DNA of 57,410 bases from Azospirillum soli (GTDB lineage: Bacteria > Pseudomonadota > Alphaproteobacteria > Azospirillales > Azospirillaceae): assembly GCF_017876165.1 (NCBI RefSeq), contig NZ_JAGINQ010000033.1, positions 1 through 57,410 of the forward strand. The letters are read 5' to 3'. Below, piece after piece: positions 51,048 through 57,410 of this stretch. Under the pieces are notes generated by a model. That model was given only the letters and a program-made list of their open reading frames with translations, searched no databases and was not told the origin of the DNA. The position numbers were made by a program, and so were the translations under genes. Each line of letters opens with the position of its first letter. Position 1 is the stretch's first letter.

Positions 51048-51809
51048 TCAGGGACGCCGCGCGAGGCTGTCCATCTCCTTGGCCCAACCGCTGTAGCTGC
51101 GGTGATAGTCGACCAGGGCCGGGTCGTTCCGGGTCCGCTCCGCCAGGGCGTGCATCAGGGGTGCCTGGGCCGCCGCCAGGGCTTTGGCGTCCGGCCGGCG
51201 GGTGGCGGTCAGAAAGGAGGACAGGCTGGTGACGAGGTTGCCGCCGGTCGGCTTCGCCGCCATCTTCGCCAGATCGTTGAGCGTCCAGGGCATGTATTTC
51301 AGGATGTAATCGACGTAGGTCCGCATGACCGGAGCCTGTTCCAGCAACTCGCCCCGTTCCCGGTCGAAGTCGGCGCGGTCGAGGATCGCGTGGTTGCTGT
51401 AGACGACCGGCGCCGCCGCCGAGACGTCGCACTGCCAGCCCTTGCGGGGAATCAGCAGGTCGGCTTGGTCCTTCTCATCCCGATACGGGTAGAAGGGCAT
51501 GGTCCGGCAGCGCGACGGCTTGTCCGCGTGGATGCCGCAGAGATTGTCCGCCCGCAGTTCCGGACATGGGTAGGAGGGCGGCAGATAGGCGGTCGGCTGG
51601 ACCAATACCGCCACCGTCTTGCGGTTGGGCAGTCGCACCGTCTGGCCGAGCCGCGTGGCGAGATCGTAGGACTTCGCGTTCGACCGCACCGGCGTCCACA
51701 CCATGGCCAGCGGAAAGCGGCCGGCGTGGGCGACGGCGTCCTTCAGCGTCAGCGGCAGCCAGCCGTGGCAGCATTTGCCGCAGGCGGTGCAGGAAAAGCG
51801 CGGTTCCAT
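51048..51809 (-). CDS. YkgJ-type cysteine-cluster protein
   Basis: The 253-residue protein has the YkgJ/UPF0153 metal-binding pattern at its N-terminus: FSCTACGKCCHGW (C-x2-C-x2-CC), later YPCPELRADNLCGIHADKPSRCRTMPF with three more Cys. These residues are thought to hold Zn or an Fe-S cluster. The rest (about 130-253) is helical and unlike the short family members. There is no signal peptide. It begins 23 bp from repeat copy B, which fills the space to the YchJ-type gene upstream. The biochemical role of the family is unknown. Confidence 0.88.
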   Translation of the reverse strand: MEPRFSCTACGKCCHGWLPLTLKDAVAHAGRFPLAMVWTPVRSNAKSYDLATRLGQTVRLPNRKTVAVLVQPTAYLPPSYPCPELRADNLCGIHADKPSRCRTMPFYPYRDEKDQADLLIPRKGWQCDVSAAAPVVYSNHAILDRADFDRERGELLEQAPVMRTYVDYILKYMPWTLNDLAKMAAKPTGGNLVTSLSSFLTATRRPDAKALAAAQAPLMHALAERTRNDPALVDYHRSYSGWAKEMDSLARRP

Positions 51810-51832
51810 GGCGGGGACGCCCCGTTCAGCCT

Positions 51833-51981
51833 AGTACCAAATCCCGGTGATCGGAACCGATCACCGGGCCTCAATCGCCGGCGCGAGCATCCGCTCGCTT
51901 GGCTCCGCCGCATGAGCGGCGCGGCGGCAGTCGCCGCCGATCCCAAGTACCGATGAGACCAACTCATCGGTACTTGGGATC
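51833..51981. repeat. Five-hairpin repeat element, copy B
   Basis: The first ~80 bp match copy A almost exactly (one change in the loop of stem 2). Stem 3 is CGCCGC-ATGA-GCGGCG. Stem 4 is CGGCGGC-AGTC-GCCGCCG. Stem 5 is GATCCCAAGTACCGATGAG-ACCAA-CTCATCGGTACTTGGGATC (51939-51957, 51963-51981). Against copy A, stem 5 shows four substituted base pairs, each compensated on the other arm. The stop codon of the YchJ-type gene lies at the outer edge of stem 5. Confidence 0.9.
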
Positions 51982-52453
51982 ACGCGCCGCAGCAGGTCTT
52001 GTACTTCTTGCCGGAACCGCAGGGGCAGGGCTCGTTGCGCCCGACCTTCACCACCCGGCGCGGTTCGCCCTTAGGGTTTACCTCGCCGCTGACGTAGAGC
52101 CAGTTGCCGTCCTCGCGGCGGAAGACCCCGCGTTCATGATGTCGCATGTCCAGCCCGTCGCGGCGGAAATGGATCAGGAACTCGACCATGCCGGCGTCGC
52201 CGTCCTCGGTGGCGCGCAGTACCTCCAGGCGCTGCCAGTCGCATTCGTCGGCCACGCGCTCGGCCTCCGCCCGGTTGAAGTCCTCGCGGATCTCCGGTGC
52301 GTGGGTGCGTTCCACATGGTCGAGGTCATGGCGGACGAAGGCGGTATAGCGGGACCGCATCAGCGCCTCGGCGCTCGGAGCCGGCGCGCCGGCGAGGATC
52401 GGGCCGCAGCACTCGTCGAAGGAACGGTCGGAGCAACAGGGGCAGGAGGTCAT
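51980..52453 (-). CDS. YchJ-family SEC-C motif protein
   Basis: The 157-residue protein has a zinc-binding SEC-C motif at each end: CPCCSDRSFDECCGP at the N-terminus and EPCPCGSGKKYKTCCGA at the C-terminus. The NTF2-like middle domain of the YchJ family lies between (EALMRSRYTAFVRHDLDHVE, VEFLIHFRRDG, HHERGVFRREDGNWLYVSGE). SEC-C motifs bind zinc and can contact SecB or ribosomal partners; the role of YchJ is unknown. ATG 52453 is chosen because the motif starts at once, and AGGA lies upstream. The C-terminus ends exactly at repeat copy B. Confidence 0.92.
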   Translation of the reverse strand: MTSCPCCSDRSFDECCGPILAGAPAPSAEALMRSRYTAFVRHDLDHVERTHAPEIREDFNRAEAERVADECDWQRLEVLRATEDGDAGMVEFLIHFRRDGLDMRHHERGVFRREDGNWLYVSGEVNPKGEPRRVVKVGRNEPCPCGSGKKYKTCCGA

Positions 52454-52600
52454 GAAGCGATCCTGGACTGGGTGGAAAACCAGGGCCGCATCCGCCCGGG
52501 TCATCGGTATCAGCGGGATAGATCAAAGCCTTCGCCCCCGTCAACCAAGGACCGTCAGCCAGGGACCGGGGCCTTCGCCGTCGCGAGATGGACGAAAGCC

Positions 52601-54622
52601 TCACCCGCCCGCCCCACAGGCCTTGCACGGCGCCCGCCCTTCCCGGATCACCCTCGCCAGGGTCTCCGCCAACTCGCGCGGCTGGACGGGCTTGTGCATC
52701 AGACGGCAGCCGATGGACTTCGCCTCGCGCAGGCGTTCCGGGGCGGTGTCGCCGGTCACGATGATCGCCGGCACCTTCCAGCGTCGCCGCACCATCTCCA
52801 CCACCGTGCGGCCGGTCGCTCCGCCCGGCAGACGGTGGTCGGCGATGATCACGCTGGGAACGGCTGGGACTCCGTCGAGCCGGGAGGCCAGTTCGTCCGG
52901 CGTGTGGGCGGCCACGACCCGGATGCCCCAGTCCTCCAGCATCATGGACATGCCCTTGAGGATGTTGTCGTCGTCCTCCACCACGAGGGCGACATGGCCG
53001 GCGAAGTCCGGTGTCAGAGGGGTGACACCGCTCGGCGCCGTGGCCGGAGCCGGAGCCGGCGATGCCAGGACCGGGCAGGCAGGGACCGCCGAGCCCGCCA
53101 GGGGAACGGAGACGGTGAAGAGCGAACCGCGCCCGACGACCGAGCGCACGCCGACGCGCAGGCCCAACAGCCGCGCCATCCGCGCGACGATCGACAGGCC
53201 GAGCCCGAAGCCCTTGGTGGAACTGCGCTCCGGGTTGTTCAGCTGGTGGAACTCCTCGAAAATGGTGTCGAGATGTTCCGGCGGGATGCCCGGCCCGTTG
53301 TCCCAGACCTGGAACTCCGCATGGTCGGCGCGGCGGCGGCAGGCGATCAGCACGGCACCGCCCGATCCCGACGAGGCGCCATGCTTGATCGCGTTGGACA
53401 CCAGATTGCGCAGGATGCGGTCGAGCATCTGCGGATCCGTCAGGATCGGCTGGCCGAAGGGGCGGCAGCGCAGCTCCACCTTCTGCGACTGGGCCTCCGC
53501 CCGGAACTCGCTGACCAGACGGAACAGCAGCGGATCCGGGTCGAAGTTGACCGGTGCGGGCTCCACCACCCCCGCCTCCAGCCGCGACAGGTCGAGCAGC
53601 CCGTTGAGCATGGAATGCAGGGAAGCGATGGAGGCCTGAAGCAGCTCGAACAAATCCGCCACCCCGATCTTCTCCGCGTGCCGGCGCAGCAGTTCGGCGT
53701 AAAGGGCGGCAGCCTGGATCGGCTGGCGCAGGTCGTGGCTGGCGGCGGCAAGGAACTGAGTCTTCGCGCGGTCGGCGCGCTCCGCCGTTTCCTTGGCCCG
53801 GCGCAGTTCGTCCTCCAGGTGTTTGGTTTCGGTGACGTCGAAGATCAGGCCGATCAGCCGTTGCGGTCTGCCATCCGGGTCACGCTCCAGCACCCGGCCG
53901 CGTCCGGCGATCCAGCGCAACCCCTTGGCGGGGTGAAGGATGCGGAATTCGGCGCGGAACTCCCGGTCTCCATTCCGCAGAATGCGTTGGATGGAGGCCT
54001 CCGCCGCCGGCCGGTCCTCCGGCAGGATGGCGGACAGCCAGCCGTCCAGCGACGGTTCGATGCTGCCCGGCGGAATGCCGCAGAGTTCGTAGCACTCCCG
54101 CGACCAGACGACGGAACCCCTGGCGATGTGCCAGTCCCACATGCCCGCCCCGGCGGCGGTCTGGGCGAAGTGCAGCCGCTCGTCGCGTTCACGCAGCGCG
54201 GCGAAGGCGTTGGCCAGTTCGGCCGTGCGGTCGTGAACGCGCCGCTCCAGCGAGGCGTTGGCCTGCTCCAGATGCTCGGCGAAGTCCTGAAGTTCCTCGT
54301 TCAGGTTCGAACCCGGGTCGGGCTTGCCGAGGTTGGACTTGGCCGCCCGGCTGGACAGCAACTCGCCTTGCAGCCGTTCCAGCCGCCCGGCGAGATCGGC
54401 GGCCTCTCGCTGGGCCTCCGCCAACCGGGAGCGCAGCGCGGCGGCCTCACGCTCGTGCGCTTCCAGCGCGGAATCCACTTCCACGCGCTCGGCCGCAAGC
54501 CGATCGGCCCGTTCGCGCGCGTCCTCGGCCGCGACCAGCGCCTGTTCCAGCTCCTGGTCGAGGACCGAGAGCCGGCTGCGCAGCTCATCCCGCTCCTTCA
54601 GCAGTTCCTCGACAGATGGCAT
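52601..54622 (-). CDS. Cytosolic PAS hybrid histidine kinase with receiver
   Basis: The 673-residue protein lacks membrane helices. It opens with a ~130-residue coiled coil (LLKERDELRSRLSVLDQELE and following) and a PAS domain (about 150-270, with FAQTAAGAGMWDWHIARGSV and LIGLIFDVTETKHLEDEL). The kinase core has the phospho-His in FLAAASHDLRQPIQAAALYA, NLVSNAIKHG, WDNGPGIPPEHLDTIF and GLGLSIVARMARLLG. The receiver has its Asp in PSVIIADHRLPGG and IVTGDTAPERLREAKSIGCR. The last residues PCKACGAGG carry a C-x2-C. It closely resembles the kinase at 31638 from HisKA onward but senses in the cytoplasm. The signal and output are unknown. Confidence 0.93.
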   Translation of the reverse strand: MPSVEELLKERDELRSRLSVLDQELEQALVAAEDARERADRLAAERVEVDSALEAHEREAAALRSRLAEAQREAADLAGRLERLQGELLSSRAAKSNLGKPDPGSNLNEELQDFAEHLEQANASLERRVHDRTAELANAFAALRERDERLHFAQTAAGAGMWDWHIARGSVVWSRECYELCGIPPGSIEPSLDGWLSAILPEDRPAAEASIQRILRNGDREFRAEFRILHPAKGLRWIAGRGRVLERDPDGRPQRLIGLIFDVTETKHLEDELRRAKETAERADRAKTQFLAAASHDLRQPIQAAALYAELLRRHAEKIGVADLFELLQASIASLHSMLNGLLDLSRLEAGVVEPAPVNFDPDPLLFRLVSEFRAEAQSQKVELRCRPFGQPILTDPQMLDRILRNLVSNAIKHGASSGSGGAVLIACRRRADHAEFQVWDNGPGIPPEHLDTIFEEFHQLNNPERSSTKGFGLGLSIVARMARLLGLRVGVRSVVGRGSLFTVSVPLAGSAVPACPVLASPAPAPATAPSGVTPLTPDFAGHVALVVEDDDNILKGMSMMLEDWGIRVVAAHTPDELASRLDGVPAVPSVIIADHRLPGGATGRTVVEMVRRRWKVPAIIVTGDTAPERLREAKSIGCRLMHKPVQPRELAETLARVIREGRAPCKACGAGG

Positions 54623-54723
54623 GGAATGCCCCGGAAACCCTCACCGGAGATCTCTAACTGTTTTTCTCCTCAGTTGTTCACCGCACCACCAGAAATTGGA
54701 CGAAAGAACTATGGGCCCCCCGA

Positions 54724-55305
54724 TCACCGCCCCACATCGGGGACGACACCACCGGCCAAATGCGGCTGCAACAGTTCATAGGGGATTCGGTCCGTGCGGT
54801 CCGGATGATCGCTGAAGGGATCGTTCACCAGCAGAATCGGGACGGCATCGCGCAAGGTCTGCATGTACTCGATGCCGCGCAGCACCACCGCGTGCCCTTG
54901 CTCCGGCCCGTTCTGCAGGGCCAGCACGACCGGCCGCCCGCCTTGCAGAAGCCGGTGCATGCGGTCCACGTCGAAAAAGGGCGCGGGCTTGGCTGCGACG
55001 CCGGTGAACAGCTCGATCAGATGCCCGATTCCGACCAGCGTGCCGTCCTGCCGGCAGTGCTCCGGGTGGTCACAGCATTCGCCGGGGGGGACGTTCCTGG
55101 CGATTTCCAGCATGCGGCACTGGGGCAGGTCGAATTCCGGCATCGTCCAGCGGATGACCTGCTTGGCCGTGGCGACCCAGCACCAGTTGGGCGTGTCCTG
55201 CCGGATGTTCGGAATGCCGAGATCGACGTTCACCGGCGCCGGTCCCGCCATGGCCGAACCGCAGCAGAGAAGAGCCGACAGAATCATGCTGAAACGGAAA
55301 GACAT
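54724..55305 (-). CDS. Secreted papain-like cysteine protease (C39/C70-like)
   Basis: The 193-residue protein has a signal peptide (about 1-20, MSFRFSMILSALLCCGSAMA). The catalytic Cys42 lies in QDTPNWCWVATAKQVIRW, His138 in EQGHAVVLRGIEY and Asn161/Asp162 in LLVNDPF, the Cys-His-Asp/Asn order of papain-fold C39_2/C70 peptidases. A Cys-rich loop NVPPGECCDHPEHCRQDG (74-88) may form disulfides or bind metal. It is expected to act in the periplasm or outside the cell. ATG 55305 is chosen as the start of the signal peptide; an ATG at 55320 is in frame. The target is unknown, and no immunity-like or transporter gene adjoins. Confidence 0.85.
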   Translation of the reverse strand: MSFRFSMILSALLCCGSAMAGPAPVNVDLGIPNIRQDTPNWCWVATAKQVIRWTMPEFDLPQCRMLEIARNVPPGECCDHPEHCRQDGTLVGIGHLIELFTGVAAKPAPFFDVDRMHRLLQGGRPVVLALQNGPEQGHAVVLRGIEYMQTLRDAVPILLVNDPFSDHPDRTDRIPYELLQPHLAGGVVPDVGR

Positions 55306-55486
55306 GGCGGGGCCATCCATGGTGCCGTCGTTCGGGCCAGCAAGCCCGCAAGACCCGAACAACAGCCACCAAGCCCGGTCGTTCGCCCGCGTCTCAAACG
55401 ACCGCACAGGTTTCGGCGCGTCGAAATCCATCCTCGCCTGTTTGTGCTTGGGCCGAAAACCCCGACATTCGGGAGACCACACCCCA

Positions 55487-55930
55487 ATGACACAGACACT
55501 GACTCTGTCGATGGCCGACGCCATTGCGAACAAAACCCTGGAGACCGGGCGGGAGAAGAAATTCCAGCCGCTGACCGTCGCCGTTCTGGATGCCGGCGGC
55601 CACCTGAAAGTGCTGAAGCGGGAGGACGACTCCAGCCTGCTGCGGCCGGAAATCGCCATGGGCAAGGCCTGGGGCGTGCTCGGCATGGGGTTTGGCGGGC
55701 GCGAACTGGCCCGCCGGGCCGCCAAGATGCCTGCGTTTTTCAACGCCGCCTCCGACTTGGCCGGCGGGCTGATGGTTCCGGTTCCGGGCGGGGTGCTGAT
55801 CCGCTCCAAGGACGGCCGCATCATCGGTTCGGTCGGCGTCACCGGCGACGTGTCGGAGAACGACGAGTTGTGCGCCGTCGCCGGCATCGAGTCCGTCGGG
55901 CTCGTCGCCGACACGGGCGGGGTGGAATAG
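55487..55930 (+). CDS. GlcG/HbpS-family heme-binding-like protein
   Basis: The 147-residue protein has the GlcG/HbpS (DUF336) fold: LTVAVLDAGGHLKVLKREDD, RPEIAMGKAWGVLGMGFGGR, then VPVPGGVLIRSKDGRIIGSV and GVTGDVSENDELCAVAGIES. Relatives bind heme or corrinoids or help glycolate metabolism; without partner genes the ligand cannot be assigned. It has no signal peptide, so it is cytosolic. GGGAG lies about 12 nt before the ATG. It is convergent with the sugar dehydrogenase, with 4 bp between stop codons. Confidence 0.9.
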   Translation: MTQTLTLSMADAIANKTLETGREKKFQPLTVAVLDAGGHLKVLKREDDSSLLRPEIAMGKAWGVLGMGFGGRELARRAAKMPAFFNAASDLAGGLMVPVPGGVLIRSKDGRIIGSVGVTGDVSENDELCAVAGIESVGLVADTGGVE

Positions 55931-55934
55931 CCGC

Positions 55935-57110
55935 TCAGCCTTTCCCGGCGGGAGCGACGCGCAGGATTTCGCCGCTGTCCTCGTCGGTCAGCAGGTACAG
56001 CGCTCCGTCCGGCCCCTGTTTGACCTGGCGGATGCGCTTGCCGAGCGTGGCGAACATCCGCTCCTCGTGGGTTACGCGCTTGCCGTCCAGCTCCAGGCGA
56101 ACCACCTCGGCCGTGGCCAGCCCGCCGTTGAACAGGCTGCCCTTCCAGCCCGGAATCAGATCGGCGGTATAGAAATCCATGCCGGAGGAGCCGATCACCG
56201 GCGTCCAGTGGTAGATCGGCTCCTCCATGCCCGGCGCGCTCTGCTTGCCCGTGCCGACCGGCGTCCCGTCGTAGTTCACACCGTAGGACACCACCGGCCA
56301 GCCGTAGTTCTTGCCGGGCTCGGGCACGTTGATTTCGTCGCCGCCGCGCGGCCCATGCTCGTTCATCCACAACTGGCCGGTCTGCGGATTCAAGGCCGCG
56401 CCCTGCGAATTGCGATGGCCGTAGGACCAGATCTCCGGCAGGGCGCCGGGCCGGTTGACGAAGGGGTTGTCCGGTGGCACCGACCCGTCCGGATTGATGC
56501 GCACCACCTTGCCCAGATGCGAGTTGAGTTCCTGTGCTTGGGTGCGGAAGCGCATCTCCGACCGCTCGCCCAACGTCACGAACAGATGCCCCTGCCGGTC
56601 GAAGACGAGCCGCGATCCGTAGTGCATCCGGCTCTGCACCTTCGGCTTCTGCGAGAAGATGACGCGGACGCCCTCCAGCAAACGCCCATCGGCGCTCAGC
56701 GCCCCCCGCGCCACGGCGGTCGAGTTCGTTCCGCCCTCCCCCGGTTCCGAGAAGCTGAGATAGACGAGGCGGTTGCGCACGAAATCCGGGTCGAGCGCCA
56801 CGTCGAGCAGTCCGCCCTGCCCCCGGTCGTCGACCTTGGGCACGCCCCGCAGTGGCTCGGACAGCTTGCCGTCGGCGGACACCATCCGCAGGGTGCCGCC
56901 CTTTTCCGTGACCAGCATGCGGCCGTCGGGCAGGAAGGCGATTCCCCAGGGATGGCTGAGCCCCCCCGCATAGGTTTTCACCTGGACCGCAGCCTTTTCC
57001 GTCCGGAAAACCTGATCCACCGCACGCGCGTCGCTCACGCCGAGACAAGCGGCAAGCGCAAGGGCGCTCACAAAAGCGCTCACAGTGGCTGCGGTTCCGG
57101 CAATGCGCAT
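55935..57110 (-). CDS. PQQ-dependent sugar dehydrogenase (soluble, Asd/GdhB-like)
   Basis: The 391-residue protein has a Sec signal peptide (about 1-30, ending in SDARA) and a six-bladed beta-propeller: GGLSHPWGIAFLPDGRMLVT, the catalytic-type segment DRGQGGLLDVALDPDF, GSRLVFDRQGHLFVTLGERS, then IWSYGHRNSQGAALNPQTGQ and LWMNEHGPRGGDEIN, matching the aldose sugar dehydrogenase group. It oxidises sugars in the periplasm with PQQ and passes electrons to the respiratory chain. GGAGG precedes the ATG at 57110. No PQQ synthesis genes are in the window. Confidence 0.93.
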   Translation of the reverse strand: MRIAGTAATVSAFVSALALAACLGVSDARAVDQVFRTEKAAVQVKTYAGGLSHPWGIAFLPDGRMLVTEKGGTLRMVSADGKLSEPLRGVPKVDDRGQGGLLDVALDPDFVRNRLVYLSFSEPGEGGTNSTAVARGALSADGRLLEGVRVIFSQKPKVQSRMHYGSRLVFDRQGHLFVTLGERSEMRFRTQAQELNSHLGKVVRINPDGSVPPDNPFVNRPGALPEIWSYGHRNSQGAALNPQTGQLWMNEHGPRGGDEINVPEPGKNYGWPVVSYGVNYDGTPVGTGKQSAPGMEEPIYHWTPVIGSSGMDFYTADLIPGWKGSLFNGGLATAEVVRLELDGKRVTHEERMFATLGKRIRQVKQGPDGALYLLTDEDSGEILRVAPAGKG

Positions 57111-57205
57111 ACGATCCTCCCACGTCTTAACACCGCAAGCGTAGGTAAGCGCGGAACGGTCGTGGACAAGCTCCTCCGTTCCGCCTAGGCACCGCTCGCA
57201 AACGC

Positions 57206-57241
57206 GAAACCGGCCGCCCCTGTTTGGGGGCGGCCGGTTTC
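57206..57241. terminator. Strong hairpin downstream of the 5S gene
   Basis: GAAACCGGCCGCCCC (57206-57220) and GGGGCGGCCGGTTTC (57227-57241) form a 15-bp perfect stem with a 6-nt loop. It lies about 90 bp beyond the 3' end of the minus-strand 5S gene and is probably the rRNA operon terminator, although the T run on that strand is weak. Confidence 0.75.
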
Positions 57242-57333
57242 GGTGATCGTTGGGAAGACGTTGCAAGTGACGGTGCGTTGAGCGTTCGTTGTGTGTGGCC
57301 GTTGTTGGTGTTGTTGAGCTGTGCGCGTCGTGG

Positions 57334-57410
57334 CGACCTGGCGGCGACCTACTCTCCCACGTCTTAAGACGCAGTACCATCGGCGCTGAGGCGTTTCACG
57401 GCCGAGTTCG
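57334..57410 (-). rRNA. 5S rRNA, 3' part (cut by the window edge)
   Basis: Read on the minus strand, the sequence from the edge is CGAACTCGGCCGTGAAACGC followed by GCGCCGATGGTACTGCGTCT and TGGGAGAGTAGGTCGCCGCC. This is the conserved 3' two-thirds of bacterial 5S rRNA with its loop E and terminal stem. The 3' boundary near 57334 is approximate. It implies that a 23S gene lies to the right. Confidence 0.93.

Overview
The window reads as a chromosomal segment of a high-GC alphaproteobacterium, most likely an Azospirillum (Rhodospirillales). The support is the alphaproteobacterial order hisG-hisD-UPF0262-phosphatase and infA-maf-RNase E/G-yacG, a PhaB acetoacetyl-CoA reductase, a Nif11-type protein, an SUV3-like helicase, chemotaxis and hybrid-kinase genes, and an exopolysaccharide tyrosine autokinase. 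No phage, integron, transposase or CRISPR array is visible. The right edge enters a minus-strand rRNA operon at its 5S gene.

Layout. 1-5.2 kb: the tail of an extensin-like gene, an old-yellow-enzyme reductase, an unknown membrane protein, a DUF465 peptide, an exported intradiol-dioxygenase-like protein and TenA. 5.2-8.2 kb: phaB, divergent from an ECF sigma gene that leads an operon with a secreted His-rich protein and a Tat-exported cupredoxin. 8.2-17.7 kb (minus): tRNA-Phe, yacG, RNase E/G, maf and infA, then a transglycosylase-like gene and a hybrid kinase that interrupt the usual link to the phosphatase, UPF0262, hisD and hisG. 17.9-24.2 kb (plus): two small genes and a methionine-type ABC locus, metQ1 - acyl-CoA ligase - metN - metI - metQ2. 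24.2-28 kb (minus): a 1267-residue protein made of two TPR/glycosyltransferase-like modules joined by a palindromic repeat that is read as protein. 28-34 kb: chemoreceptor, pentapeptide-repeat protein, hybrid kinase. 34-41 kb: GlgX, Nif11 protein, a winged-helix/unknown gene pair, phosphoglycerate mutase, SUV3-like helicase. 41.7-50.3 kb (plus): WecG-type glycosyltransferase, Wzz/BY-kinase, GH10, methyltransferase, and a CBM-GH5-Calx-beta protein. 50.4-55.3 kb (minus): two small helical proteins, YkgJ-type and YchJ-type proteins, a PAS hybrid kinase and a secreted C39/C70-like protease. 55.5-57.4 kb: GlcG/HbpS-like protein, PQQ-type sugar dehydrogenase, 5S rRNA.

Most unusual points. (1) Two copies of a ~148-bp element built from five successive hairpins, two of which differ between copies by compensated changes, each lying at the 3' end of a minus-strand gene. 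(2) A palindromic repeat translated inside the duplicated TPR protein. (3) A Calx-beta domain apparently split by an inserted GH5 catalytic domain. (4) Clustered TTGTGC motifs and a shared 13-bp palindrome in two intergenic regions. (5) An acyl-CoA ligase embedded in a methionine transporter operon behind a perfect 13-bp inverted repeat. Starts were chosen by ribosome-binding site, overlap and family N-termini. Functions come from motif recognition only, with no database search.
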